From Myxococcales bacterium (GTDB lineage: Bacteria > Myxococcota_A > Polyangia > Polyangiales > Polyangiaceae): a DNA stretch of 64,000 nucleotides. Positions 55,331 through 64,000 of the stretch are shown piece by piece; position 1 is the first letter of the stretch, and each line of letters starts with the position of its first letter. Location of the stretch: NCBI GenBank assembly GCA_016794345.1, contig JAEUKE010000263.1, forward strand, positions 1 to 64,000. Reading direction: 5' to 3'. The position numbers and the translations under genes are program-made. The notes under the pieces are model-generated. The model saw only the letters and a program-made list of their open reading frames with translations, searched no databases and had not been told where the DNA came from.

Positions 55331-58300
55331 TCAGGCGTCGATGTTGATGCCGAGGTGGCGGCGAACCGTGAAGTACTCCTCGCTCGTCGCGAAGAAGAGC
55401 AGCGCCTGGTGCCGCTCGCGGTGCGGGACCGCGGTCGAGCCCTCGTCGCTCGCCTTGATCATCTCGAGGCTGATCTCGAGATCGTTGGCGAGCACGAGCG
55501 CGACACGGTCCGCCGTGAGATCGACGCCGGCGACCCACTTCTTCAGGTCGATGGCGCCGGCTTGGAGCAGCTTCGTGACGAGGCTCGAGAGCTGGTCCCG
55601 CGTGCCACCGGTGAGCGAGCGCTCGAGGAACGCGAGGTTCTCCGCGACGGGGCCTTCGAGCTCGGGGTTGACCGGGAAGGCCGGCACGATGAGCTTGATG
55701 GCCGCGAAGAGCCACGCGCGCAGGCCGGTGCCGGTGGGGACGAGGTGCCGGATGTAGAGGCCCGGCCGATAGTAGGAGAGGTGACGGCCCGCGATGAAGG
55801 CCGCCGGCTGACCGGGGATCTCGTGCGCGAGCGCCGCGGCCCCGAGGACGATGGACGGCGTGCGCGCGTGGAGGAACGAGAGGCCGCCGGGGTCCTCCGG
55901 GTTCTGGAAGACCGGCGGCGGATCCATCCCGAGGACGCCGCACGCGTAGTAGAGCGTCTGGCTCATCGGGTAGGGGTGCCGGACGAGATCGAGGGCGTAG
56001 GCCGCCTGGTAGCCGAGCTGCTCGAGCGGCTGGCCGTTGCGGGTGAGGACGGCCGGCTCGATCACCTGGAAGATGCCGGTGACCAGCGGGTCGGCGTCCG
56101 GGTGCATGAGCGCGTCCCAGATCTCGGGCGTGAGCCGGTTCTGGGCCGCGGCCGCGCCGTCAGCGCGCATGCGGCGGTAGAAGCGCTCCTCGTCGGGCTC
56201 GGCCATGTTGATGACGGCCAGGCCCTGGCAGAGGCACCACGCGGCGTCCGCTCGCTTGGCCTCGGTGTAGAGCTTGCGGAGCAAGCGGTACGGCTCGGGC
56301 TTGAGCGGGTTCTTCTTGAGGATGGGCCGCTGCGCCGCGACGGCCTTGTCGAGGTACTGCGCCGGATCGCTCGCGTAGAGCGTGGCGAGCAGCTCGTTGC
56401 GGGGGTCGTTGTCCGGGTCGAGCGTCTGCGCAGCCTCGAAGGCGTCGATCGCCTCGGTCGTCCAGCCGAGCTTCTCGCGGTAGAGCTGCCCGAGCTTGTC
56501 GAACGTGACGAGGAGCTTGTCGCGGTCGGCCACCTCGGTGGCCTGGTCGAGCTGGATCTTGAGCAGGCGCTCGACGCCCTCGTGATCGCCGAGCTGGCCG
56601 CGCACGTCGATCGCCTCGTTGAGCGCCTTCTCCAGCGTCGGATCGAGCTCGAGGACCTCGTCGTAGAACTTCGCGGCGCGCTCGAGCTCGCCCATCTGCC
56701 GGCCGGCCACGATGGCGGCGGTGTGCAGGTACTTCGCCTTCTGCTTGTTGTCCGACACCATCGACGCGAGCTTGAGGACGACGTCGACCAGGCGCGACCA
56801 GTCCTTCTCCTCGCTGTAGAGCTGCATCAGCTTGGTGAGGACGCGGCGATCGTCCGGGCGCTCGTCGAGCGCCGCGATGTAGCTCTTGCTGGCGCGGGTG
56901 CGGTCGCTGAGCTTCTGCGAGTAGATGTCGCCGATCTCGAGCAGTACCGTCGTGCGCGTCTCGCCGGTGAGCGAGTCGAGGCGGCGCGTCTTGATGCGGA
57001 CGAGCTCCTCCCAGTTGCCCTTCTCCTCGTAGACCTTGGCGAGAACCTCGATGGGGGCGTTCGACTCGGGATCGAGATCGGCGGCCTCTGCGAGGGGAGC
57101 GATCGCGTCGTCGTGCTGGCCGAGCTTGTAGCGCGCGGTGCCGAGCCCGAGCAGGGCCTCCGAGCGCATCTTCATGCCCAGGCGCTCGTCGAAGCGCTCG
57201 AGCAGCTCCTCGAAGAGCTTCACGCTGCGCTTGGCCTCGCCCGCGTCGAGGTAGACGCGCGCGGCGTTGAGGTGCGCGTCCGGCGAGTCCGGCGCGGCGG
57301 CGAGCAGCGCTTCGACGACGCCCACTGCCTTCTCGAGCGAGCCGACCTTGGAGAGCGACTCGATGTAGCGGACGACCACGCGGTGCGCGTCGGCCTTGGG
57401 CAGGGCGTCGAGGCGGCTCGTGACGACCTCGAAGGCCTTCGACGACTCGACGAACCGGCCGGCCTCGTAGGCGATGTCGCCCGTCACGACGTGACCGAAG
57501 AGGCTGGTCGGGTCGAAGTCGATCGCCTTCTTGGCCGCGTCCGCCGCGCGCGGCGTGTCCTTCAGCTTGTCGCGGAGGAGCACCGCCATCTCGCCGTAGA
57601 GCCGGCCCTTGGCGATCTTGCCGTCGTTCGTCTCGATCTCGCGGGCGATGAGCTCGACCGCGCTCGCGGCGTCGCCGCGCGCGAGGTAGGCGGCCCGGAG
57701 CGCGTGCGCAGCGCCGGTGTTGGAGGGCAGGGCGTCGAGGGCGGCCTTGTAGCGCTCGATGGCGCCGTCCTTGTCGCCCTTCTCCTCGAGCATCTTCGCG
57801 GCGCGGACCCAGAGGTCGCTCTTCTGCTCGGGCTTGTCGGCCTTCGCGGCGAGCGCTTCGACCGCGGCGAGCGCGGCCTCCGCGTCGCCGGTGGCGGCGC
57901 GGACGTTCGCCAGGGACTCGAGCGCGCCGCCGTGGTTCGGATCGATCTCGAGCACGCGCTCGAGGGCCTTCTGCGCCCGCTGCGGCGAGCCGACCTGCTC
58001 GATGAGCACGCGGCCGAGCGCGAGCAAGGCGTCGATGCGAGGCTTGTCCTCGGTCACGATCTTGAGCTGCCGCTCGTAGGCGGCGACGACGTCCTCCCAG
58101 CGATCGAGCGCGCGGTAGTGGCGCACGAGCGAGGTGAGGGCGGCGAGGTGCGCCGGGTCGACCTCGAGGACGCGCTCGAGGGTGGCGGCCGCCTTCGCGT
58201 GGTCGAGGAACTCCTCCTCGTGGATGCCGGCCATGCGCTCGAGCAGATTGATCTTCTGGCGCGGTGTCGCGGCGATCGCGAGCTGTCGCTCGAGGACCTC

Positions 58301-60631
58301 GATGAGCTCGCCGTAGCGGCCCTGCCGGTTCAGGATGCGGTCGAGGCCGCGCAGCGCCGTGAGGCTGGTCGCGTCGACCTCGAGCGCGCTCTCGTAGCGC
58401 CGGAAGGCCTCGGGGAGGTTGTTGAGCTGATCTTCGTAGAGCTCCGCCACGCGGCAGATGGCCTCCACGCGGGCTTCGCCGCGGAGCGCCTCGCTGCGGC
58501 GCTCGAGGATCTTGGCGAGGCCCTGCGTGTCGCCGAGCTGCTGGTAGATGCGGCCGAGCGCGTCGCACGCCGCGTCGTGGCCGGGGTCTTCCGCGATGAT
58601 CTGCTCGTACAGGTCGCGCGCGCGGCCCGGGTCGGAGAGCTTCGTCTCCAGCAGATCGGCGGCCTGCGCGCGGTACTCGCGCGCCTTCTCCGGCGTGGGC
58701 GCGCGGTCCGCGCGGCGGAGGACGACCTGCCCGAGCTCCTGCCACTGCTGCGCGCGGCGGTAGACCGCCGCCATGCCGGCGAGGGCGCCGTCGTGCGCGG
58801 GCTCGATGGCGAGGACGGCCTGGAAGCAGGGGAGGCCGAGATCGGGGCGCGCGACCTTCTCCGAGTACCAGTGGCCCAGGCGGGTGAAGAGAACCACCTT
58901 CGTCTCGGGCGGCATCCGCGGGTGCGTCGTCGCCTCGCTGAGGATCGACAAGGCCTCCGTCCAGAGGCGCATGTCGCTGCCGGCGGTGTGCTCCAGGTCC
59001 GCTGCGTACTCGTCGTTCTGCACGTCCTGGGCGAGCGCCTGCGCGTACGCGAAGACGCCCTGCTCGTGGTCGTCGAGCTCGCGGATGTAAAGATGCCCGA
59101 TCTGGTTCAGGCAGCGAGCGCGCTCCGTGTGGCTCTCGCTCTTCTCGCGACGCTCGAGGAGCATCTCGATGAGCTCCTCGAATTTGCCCTGCTGCCGCCG
59201 GACCTCTTCGAGGGCCATGACGGCGATGTCGTCCTTCGGGTCGAGCTCGCAGACCTGGGCGTAGATCTCCTCGGCCTGCGCGAACTGCTTCGCGTGCTCG
59301 TGGATGCGCGCCGCGCGGTAGAGGAGCGCCTTCTTCGCCTCGCGCGCCTTCTCGCGGGCTTCGCCCTCTTCCTCCGGCATTTCGACGCCGTCGGCGGAGA
59401 CGCTGAAGGCCTCGGCGACCTTGGCCGGCTCGGCGCCGCTCTCGATCGCGGCCTCGAGCGCCATGGCTGCGTCGTGGTCCTCCGGGTCGGCGACGAGCGC
59501 GTCGACCTTCGCGTCGAACTCCTCCTGCGAGAGCTTGCTCGTCGCCGCGGGCTTGCCGATGCTCTCGATCAGCTCGAGCACGACCTTGGCCGACTTCGGG
59601 CGCTTGTCGGCGGACTTGTCCAGCAAGGAGAGGACGAGATCGTCCACCTCCTTCGTGACCCAGCCGCGCGGCGCGACCGTGCTCGGCGCGGGGGCGGGGG
59701 TGGTGAGGTGCGCCGAGACGAGATCCGCGCCGGTTGCGGTCGCGAACAGCGGCTTGCCGGTGAGGAGCTCGAAGAGGAGGGCGCCGAAGGCATAGAGATC
59801 CGTCGAGGCGTCGGCCTGCTTGCCGCGGAGCTGGTCCGGGCTCAGCGCCTTGCCGAGCCCCGGCTTCGCCAGGGCGCCGATGCCCTGGGCGAGCTTGTCG
59901 CCGCCGGCGTCGACCAGGATGGCGACGGGCGTGCCGCTCGGACCGCGCGCGACGAGGACGTTCTCCAGCTTGACGGCGCCGTGCGCCAGTCGCGCTTCGT
60001 GGATGTCGATGAGCGCGCCGAGGACGCCGCGGAGCAGCGGCTTCGACTCGTTGAGGTGGAGCGCGCCGGACCGCGCGACACGCGCGGCGAGGGGCTGCGC
60101 GTCCGCGAGCTTGTAAGCGGCCCAGAGCCGAGAGCCGGTCGTGCCGACCTCGGGCTCGGCAGGGAGCGACTCGTTCGCGAGCTTCGCGAGGAGCTTCCAC
60201 TGGGTGAGATAGCGGCGCGTCGCCGCCGCGTCGCTCGTGAACGCGGCCTTGAAGACCTTGAGCACGCGATCGCTGCCGTCCCGCTTGGCGGCGTAGACCG
60301 TGGCGCGGGGGCCGTCGGCGATCTTGCGCACGATCTGGAAGGCGCCGAACGCCTCACCCGGCTTGAGCTCCCCGTCGACCGCGCCGCCCGTCTTGGCGAG
60401 CTCCTTCACGCGGGCGTCGAGGTCGATCCGGAGGGCCGTCATGGCGTCGAGCAGCGCCGGGACGGCGTACGCCTCGACGCAGCGGTCGACGAGCGCTTTG
60501 GCGAAGGACGCCTTGGACGCCGTTCCGCCGACTTCGGTTGACGGAAAACCGAGGAGGTCCTCCGAGAGTGAGAGCAGCTCCTCCAACGAGTAGAGCCGCT
60601 CCAGCTCGCCGCGCACGATCTCGATCGACAT
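55331..60631 (-). CDS. 1766-residue pseudokinase-TPR scaffold protein
   Basis: Very long protein with three parts. Residues 1-65 form a small helical module (SLEELLSLSEDLLGFPSTEV) resembling an effector-associated (EAD7-like) domain, which is tentative. Residues 90-390 form a protein kinase fold: K125 in VLKVFKAA is present, but the catalytic loop reads HGAVKLEN (217-224) where HRDLKPEN is normal, so the catalytic Asp is Ala, and DFG reads DAGG (241-244). It is therefore a pseudokinase. The remainder, about residues 500-1550, is a long array of TPR units (KALERVLEIDPNHGGALESL; RALAAVYRRAQQW-like). The last 200 residues are different. The ATG at 60631 is the family start; the frame is open 65 codons further. 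Confidence 0.82.
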   Translation of the reverse strand: MSIEIVRGELERLYSLEELLSLSEDLLGFPSTEVGGTASKASFAKALVDRCVEAYAVPALLDAMTALRIDLDARVKELAKTGGAVDGELKPGEAFGAFQIVRKIADGPRATVYAAKRDGSDRVLKVFKAAFTSDAAATRRYLTQWKLLAKLANESLPAEPEVGTTGSRLWAAYKLADAQPLAARVARSGALHLNESKPLLRGVLGALIDIHEARLAHGAVKLENVLVARGPSGTPVAILVDAGGDKLAQGIGALAKPGLGKALSPDQLRGKQADASTDLYAFGALLFELLTGKPLFATATGADLVSAHLTTPAPAPSTVAPRGWVTKEVDDLVLSLLDKSADKRPKSAKVVLELIESIGKPAATSKLSQEEFDAKVDALVADPEDHDAAMALEAAIESGAEPAKVAEAFSVSADGVEMPEEEGEAREKAREAKKALLYRAARIHEHAKQFAQAEEIYAQVCELDPKDDIAVMALEEVRRQQGKFEELIEMLLERREKSESHTERARCLNQIGHLYIRELDDHEQGVFAYAQALAQDVQNDEYAADLEHTAGSDMRLWTEALSILSEATTHPRMPPETKVVLFTRLGHWYSEKVARPDLGLPCFQAVLAIEPAHDGALAGMAAVYRRAQQWQELGQVVLRRADRAPTPEKAREYRAQAADLLETKLSDPGRARDLYEQIIAEDPGHDAACDALGRIYQQLGDTQGLAKILERRSEALRGEARVEAICRVAELYEDQLNNLPEAFRRYESALEVDATSLTALRGLDRILNRQGRYGELIEVLERQLAIAATPRQKINLLERMAGIHEEEFLDHAKAAATLERVLEVDPAHLAALTSLVRHYRALDRWEDVVAAYERQLKIVTEDKPRIDALLALGRVLIEQVGSPQRAQKALERVLEIDPNHGGALESLANVRAATGDAEAALAAVEALAAKADKPEQKSDLWVRAAKMLEEKGDKDGAIERYKAALDALPSNTGAAHALRAAYLARGDAASAVELIAREIETNDGKIAKGRLYGEMAVLLRDKLKDTPRAADAAKKAIDFDPTSLFGHVVTGDIAYEAGRFVESSKAFEVVTSRLDALPKADAHRVVVRYIESLSKVGSLEKAVGVVEALLAAAPDSPDAHLNAARVYLDAGEAKRSVKLFEELLERFDERLGMKMRSEALLGLGTARYKLGQHDDAIAPLAEAADLDPESNAPIEVLAKVYEEKGNWEELVRIKTRRLDSLTGETRTTVLLEIGDIYSQKLSDRTRASKSYIAALDERPDDRRVLTKLMQLYSEEKDWSRLVDVVLKLASMVSDNKQKAKYLHTAAIVAGRQMGELERAAKFYDEVLELDPTLEKALNEAIDVRGQLGDHEGVERLLKIQLDQATEVADRDKLLVTFDKLGQLYREKLGWTTEAIDAFEAAQTLDPDNDPRNELLATLYASDPAQYLDKAVAAQRPILKKNPLKPEPYRLLRKLYTEAKRADAAWCLCQGLAVINMAEPDEERFYRRMRADGAAAAQNRLTPEIWDALMHPDADPLVTGIFQVIEPAVLTRNGQPLEQLGYQAAYALDLVRHPYPMSQTLYYACGVLGMDPPPVFQNPEDPGGLSFLHARTPSIVLGAAALAHEIPGQPAAFIAGRHLSYYRPGLYIRHLVPTGTGLRAWLFAAIKLIVPAFPVNPELEGPVAENLAFLERSLTGGTRDQLSSLVTKLLQAGAIDLKKWVAGVDLTADRVALVLANDLEISLEMIKASDEGSTAVPHRERHQALLFFATSEEYFTVRRHLGINIDA

Positions 60632-60752
60632 GGTCCTCCGAATCCCCACCGGCCGCGGGGAGCGGCGAATCCTACTTGTCGGCCGTGTTCGACCCAACCG
60701 GAAAAGTGAAGGCCCGGGCGCTCTTCCTGGGGTACTCTCCTGCGTCGCCGTG

Positions 60753-61184
60753 ATGCGTCGCGTCGCCTCCTTGCTTTTGGCTTGGGCTGCCGCTGCCTGT
60801 GGGGGCTCGAACGAGCTCGAGGTCATCCACGCCGTTCCGGAGCACGTGATCTCGGTGGACGAGCTCGCCTTCCGCGTCGAGCGCTCGTATTACGAGCCCG
60901 CGACGCAGCTCGAAGGCCTGCGGGTCGTGGGCATCGTGGTGCGCAGGCCGCGCTTCTGCGATCCGGAGAAGGGCGCGTGGACGTGCCCGAAGGGCGTCGA
61001 GGCGCGTTTCCTCTTCGCGGACCCGGGCGGTCAGCCGGTGGCCGTCGAGATCCTCGGCGAGGGTGACAGGCTCGAGGAGGGAAAGCGCTACGTGCTCTGG
61101 GGATCGGCGGAGATGGCGCCGGACGTCCCGCAACGGTGGGTGCTCCGCGCCAAGGTGCTCGCGCGTGTGGACGCGGCCCCGTGA
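60753..61184 (+). CDS. Hypothetical lipoprotein
   Basis: 143-residue predicted lipoprotein, signal peptide MRRVASLLLAWAAAAC (lipobox AAAC). The mature part is beta-rich with one CDPEKGAWTC pair that could form a disulfide. Alternating strands (GLRVVGIVVRRPRF; GVEARFLFADPGGQPVAVEI; KRYVLWGSAEMAP) suggest an OB-like fold. The frame is open upstream; the signal peptide decides the start. It faces ftsB, 11 bases away. Function unknown. Confidence 0.6.
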   Translation: MRRVASLLLAWAAAACGGSNELEVIHAVPEHVISVDELAFRVERSYYEPATQLEGLRVVGIVVRRPRFCDPEKGAWTCPKGVEARFLFADPGGQPVAVEILGEGDRLEEGKRYVLWGSAEMAPDVPQRWVLRAKVLARVDAAP

Positions 61185-61194
61185 GCTCGGCCGA

Positions 61195-61491
61195 TCAGCG
61201 CTTCTTGAACTGGAACACGACCTCGCTCTGACGGACGAGCCCGAGGTCGTCGCGGGCGATCCGCTCGACGGCGGCGGGGTCGTCGCGGAGCCGGCCGACG
61301 TAGCCGCGGAGCTCCTCGATCTCGCGCTGCAGGTCTCGGTTCTCGGCCTCGACCGCGTCGAGCTCCCGCTCGAGGCCTCGCAGACGCGGCAGACCCTCGC
61401 GCGAGAAGATCATGAGCGGAGCCCCGATGAGCGCGAGGAGGAGCACCGCGATCGGGAGCACGCGCTCGAGGACGAGGGTCAGGCGCTGCAT
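61195..61491 (-). CDS. ftsB: FtsB/DivIC-like septum formation initiator
   Basis: 98-residue protein with one N-terminal membrane helix (VLPIAVLLLALIGAPLMIF), a coiled-coil segment (LRGLERELDAVEAENRDLQREIEEL) and the short C-terminal DPAAVERIARDDLGLVRQSE motif typical of FtsB/DivIC. These proteins help recruit late division proteins at the septum. The start is ATG 61491; a start at 61509 is possible. Length and layout match the family. The partners FtsL and FtsQ are not adjacent. Confidence 0.82.
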   Translation of the reverse strand: MQRLTLVLERVLPIAVLLLALIGAPLMIFSREGLPRLRGLERELDAVEAENRDLQREIEELRGYVGRLRDDPAAVERIARDDLGLVRQSEVVFQFKKR

Positions 61492-61505
61492 GCGAGGCGT
61501 ACTTC

Positions 61506-61605
61506 GCACGTCTGCGCTGGTCGGGGCCAGATTTCAGGGGACTGCGCCAGGCCGGTCGTGGCTGTCCGGGGTGCCGGCGTGCAGACGTGCGCACCTCTGC
61601 ACGCC
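61506..61605. promoter_or_regulatory. Strong inverted repeat upstream of the GspE-N gene
   Basis: GGCGTGCAGA (61576-61585) and TCTGCACGCC (61596-61605) form a perfect 10-bp dyad with a 10-base spacer that itself contains GTGCGCAC. A related GCACGTCTGC lies at 61506-61515, the inverse of GCAGACGTGC at 61581-61590. Likely an operator or mRNA hairpin just before the GTG at 61629. Confidence 0.5.
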
Positions 61606-61628
61606 GACTTCGGGTATCGTGACCGCCC

Positions 61629-63101
61629 GTGACTGTCGACCTCGCGCGACGTCTGCTCGCGAGCGGTGCCGTTTCCTCCCGCGACGTCGAGGCGGCCCTC
61701 TACTTGAGCGTCGTCCGGGGCGTCTCGCTGTCGCGCGCCCTGGTGGACCGGGGCGTCCTCAGCGAACGGGCCCTCGAGGACGAGCTCAGCCGGAAGGCCG
61801 GCCTCCCGCTGCGGCAGGTCTCGCTCGATCCGGAGCTCGTCGCGCGGCTGCCCCGAGGCATGTGCCGGATCCTCGCGGCCGTGCCGCTCCGGCTCGACTC
61901 GGCGGGGGTGGCCGAGGTCGCCGCGGTCGACTCGCTCGACACCCACGTCATCCAGGAGTTCTCGTTCCACCTCGGCGTGCCCGTCCGCCTGCTGCGCGCG
62001 ACGATGGGGGCGATCGAGGAGGCCATCCGCCGCCTCGAGCTCGCGGACGGCGCGGCGAGCACGCGCTCGCGAAGAAGGACGCCCGCGTTCCCGCACGGCG
62101 CGCCGGACACCGTCCCGCCGTCGCCGCCTCCACCTTCGGGCGGCGAGGACGTGCCCATCCCGCTCGTGCGCCGCCTCTCGGTGCCCAACGTCGCGCAGGA
62201 CGCGATCACCTCCGACATCTCGGCTGCGGAGCTCGACGTGCTGCGGGAGATGTCCCTGGCCGATTCGCTCGAGGTGACGACGCTCCCTCCGCCGTCGACC
62301 GTCCCGCGCCGGCCGGCCCTGCGCGAGCCGCCGTCGTTGTCGCCTTCCGTCTCGTTTCCGTCCTCGCCGCCGCCCGGGCTGCCGCCGGAAGAAGAGACGC
62401 CGGTCGAGACGCTCCCGCCCTCGCGCCGACCGTTCGCGAGCTCGCTCGGAGACATCGGCGACCACGATCTCTCGGAGGAGCTCGCGCCTGGGACCTTGCG
62501 CAAGCTCCGCGAGGAGGACGACCGCTCCGCGAGCCTGCTCGTCGGCGAAGAGGAGCCGACACCGATCGAGACCGAGCCGCCGGTGGCCGACGGCCCCGAG
62601 CCCGAGACGATCAAGCGGGCGCCGGACGCCGGGTGGACGCCGAGCCTGCCCGAGCTCTTGATGTTGATCCGTCGCGCGCCGGCGCGCGACGAGCTCTTGG
62701 ACCTCGTGCTGCGCGCGCTGACGCTGCTCGCGACGCGAGCCGCGATCTTCGTGGCGAAGAAGGATCAGTTCCGCGGCTGGTCCTGCAACCCGGCCTTCGG
62801 GAGCGAAGAAGAGCTGCGCGACGTCTACATCCCCACCGAGCTGCCGAGCGTGCTCGCGACCGCGGCGGCCGCGGGCTATTACCTCGGGCCCATCCCGCGC
62901 ACCCCCGGCCACATGAGCCTCTACGCGGTCATGCGAACGGCGACGAGCGACGTCGCGGTGTACGTGGTGCGGGTGAAGAACCGCGCGGCGCTGCTCCTCG
63001 TCGCCGACGAGCTCGACGACACCCTGCTCGGCACTCGATCGATGGGAGACATCGCGCAGGCTGCCGGCGAAGCGCTCACGCGGATCCTCGGCAGCCGCTG
63101 A
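61629..63101 (+). CDS. GspE/PilB N-terminal-domain protein with GAF-like C-terminus
   Basis: 490-residue protein. The N-terminus is a secretion-ATPase N-terminal (MshEN/T2SSE_N-like) domain: ARRLLASGAVSSRDVEAALY, ALVDRGVLSERALEDELSR and LPRGMCRILAAVPLRLD. The ATPase domain that normally follows is absent. A long Pro/Ser/Glu-rich disordered middle (residues 140-335) leads to a C-terminal 150-residue GAF-like domain (ELLDLVLRALTLLATRAAIF). Similar free-standing domains bind c-di-GMP or act in signalling. Starts with GTG at 61629. Function unknown; a regulatory role is inference. Confidence 0.65.
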   Translation: MTVDLARRLLASGAVSSRDVEAALYLSVVRGVSLSRALVDRGVLSERALEDELSRKAGLPLRQVSLDPELVARLPRGMCRILAAVPLRLDSAGVAEVAAVDSLDTHVIQEFSFHLGVPVRLLRATMGAIEEAIRRLELADGAASTRSRRRTPAFPHGAPDTVPPSPPPPSGGEDVPIPLVRRLSVPNVAQDAITSDISAAELDVLREMSLADSLEVTTLPPPSTVPRRPALREPPSLSPSVSFPSSPPPGLPPEEETPVETLPPSRRPFASSLGDIGDHDLSEELAPGTLRKLREEDDRSASLLVGEEEPTPIETEPPVADGPEPETIKRAPDAGWTPSLPELLMLIRRAPARDELLDLVLRALTLLATRAAIFVAKKDQFRGWSCNPAFGSEEELRDVYIPTELPSVLATAAAAGYYLGPIPRTPGHMSLYAVMRTATSDVAVYVVRVKNRAALLLVADELDDTLLGTRSMGDIAQAAGEALTRILGSR

Positions 63102-63219
63102 AGCACGATGCCGTCCGGGCCCGGCCGCGCTCCTCTGACGGCTGAGGCGAGGGCCTGCGCCGGCCTCCGGGCGCGGAGGGCTGGCGCGGCCTCCGCAGGC
63201 GCGATAATCAAGGAGCGGC

Positions 63220-64000
63220 GTGCCTGCTCCTCAGCCCACCGCCCTCGGATCCGACCGGCCCGACAAACGTCGGCTGCCCGTGCTCGCGAGCGGCGCCCTC
63301 GCGCGGGAAGATCGCAGCGACGTCCGAGTCGTCTCGATGCACCCGGTCACGCGCCCGCGCAGCGCGCGAATCTCGATCACGGATCGTTGTGACTTCGCCT
63401 GCACGTATTGCCGCCCGTCGAAGAACGACGGCTACGCCGAGAAGCGGCTCTCGGTCGAGGGCTGGCGCACCACCATCGCGGGGCTCGTCGAGGCCGGCGT
63501 CCGCCGCGTGCGCATCACCGGCGGCGAGCCGCTCGTCCATCCGCACGTCGTCGAGATCGTGCGGATGATCTCGGGCTTCGGCGTGGAGGATCTCGCCCTG
63601 ACGACAAACGCGTCGCAGCTGACCCGCCTGGCGAAGCCCCTCGCTGAGGCAGGCCTCCGTCGCGTGAACGTCTCGATAGACAGCCTCCGCGCGGATCGCT
63701 TCGAGGCCATCACGCGAGGCGGCGCGCTCGCGCCCGTGCTCGCGGGGATCGAGGCCGCGCGTGAGGCGGGCCTCGATCCGATCAAGCTGAACGCGGTGGT
63801 GCTCCGCGGCGTGAACGACGACGAGCTCGAGGCGCTGGTGGAGTACGCGTGGGCCCGGCGGCTCGTGCCGCGTTTCCTCGAGGTGATGCCGATCGCCGAG
63901 GGCGCGAAGCTCGTGCACGACCACCTCGTCCCGGTCGCGGAGATGCGAGCTCGGCTTGCCTCGCTCGTGGAAGACGAAGAGCCCACCACCGAGCCGGACC
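63220..64000 (+). CDS. moaA: GTP 3',8-cyclase MoaA, 3' end missing
   Basis: Radical SAM enzyme for the first step of molybdenum cofactor synthesis. The SAM cluster motif is CDFACTYC (Cys-X3-Cys-X2-Cys). Other blocks: RVRITGGEPLVHPHVVEIV, TTNASQLTRLAKPLAEAGL, RVNVSIDSLRADRFEAITRG and RFLEVMPIAEGAK. Codons begin at GTG 63220 with AAGGAG just upstream. The reading frame is still open at the window end, so the C-terminal Fe-S domain is outside. About 260 codons are seen. Confidence 0.93.
   Translation, partial: MPAPQPTALGSDRPDKRRLPVLASGALAREDRSDVRVVSMHPVTRPRSARISITDRCDFACTYCRPSKNDGYAEKRLSVEGWRTTIAGLVEAGVRRVRITGGEPLVHPHVVEIVRMISGFGVEDLALTTNASQLTRLAKPLAEAGLRRVNVSIDSLRADRFEAITRGGALAPVLAGIEAAREAGLDPIKLNAVVLRGVNDDELEALVEYAWARRLVPRFLEVMPIAEGAKLVHDHLVPVAEMRARLASLVEDEEPTTEPD

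Noticed and set aside
55256..60541. Plus-strand open frame of 1761 codons
   Set aside because: It is antisense to the TPR-pseudokinase gene. Composition is shadow-like (Arg, Glu and Leu-rich with no recognisable motifs), as expected in very GC-rich DNA.

Overview
The window is about 64 kb of very GC-rich chromosomal DNA with densely packed genes. There are no rRNA or tRNA genes, CRISPR arrays or insertion sequences that I can recognise. The content points to a myxobacterium (Myxococcota, most likely order Polyangiales). Evidence includes eukaryotic-type Ser/Thr kinases fused to ATPase or TPR modules, an FHA-type sigma-54 activator, a DUF4388 protein, a Roadblock/LC7 protein, a TIGR02996 protein, histone-H1-like Ala/Lys/Pro tails and many lipoproteins. 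The organism assignment is inference; no phylogenetic marker was aligned.

Region by region. 1-7.9 kb: 3' part of dnaE, a TIGR02996 protein behind a MoxR-type ATPase, and a DUF4388 protein. 8-14.9 kb: an envelope cluster with four paralogous small lipoproteins (three in one operon), an OmpA-type lipoprotein, a HipA/PI3K-like kinase-fold protein, a zinc-ribbon-like protein and BamD. 14.9-24.5 kb: an aconitase/LeuC-family protein that has lost its active-site residues, then a plus-strand run of Roadblock protein, aroQ, accB, accC, a 1280-residue Nfn/GltD-like flavoprotein fusion and a GNAT protein. 24.5-30.6 kb: a type I secretion operon (ABC, HlyD, TolC) whose ABC ATPase has non-canonical catalytic motifs, then trpS. 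30.7-37.9 kb: a small unknown gene, a Fic-like/nth/thioesterase operon, a LysR regulator divergent from hmgA-hppD (tyrosine/homogentisate catabolism) with two palindromic boxes between them, and a lipoprotein.

37.9-53.1 kb is the most interesting part. Two transcription units, one with two giant zincin lipoproteins plus a signal-peptide protein and a Cys-cluster protein, the other with a class I terpene synthase, each have an identical 15-base sigma-54-type promoter (GGCACGGGCGTTGCT). Each also has a perfect GGCACGTGCC palindrome starting exactly 88 bases upstream of it. Directly beside them lies a kinase-ATPase gene translationally coupled to an FHA-domain sigma-54 activator. I infer a self-contained regulon: Ser/Thr kinase, FHA activator, protease pair and terpene.

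53.1-64 kb: a frameshifted DUF192-like lipoprotein gene, a Gln-rich membrane protein, an internally deleted oxidoreductase, a 1766-residue pseudokinase-TPR protein, an FtsB-like protein, a GspE-N-terminal-domain protein behind a strong inverted repeat, and the 5' part of moaA, which runs off the window. No stretch longer than about 230 bases lacks a gene.
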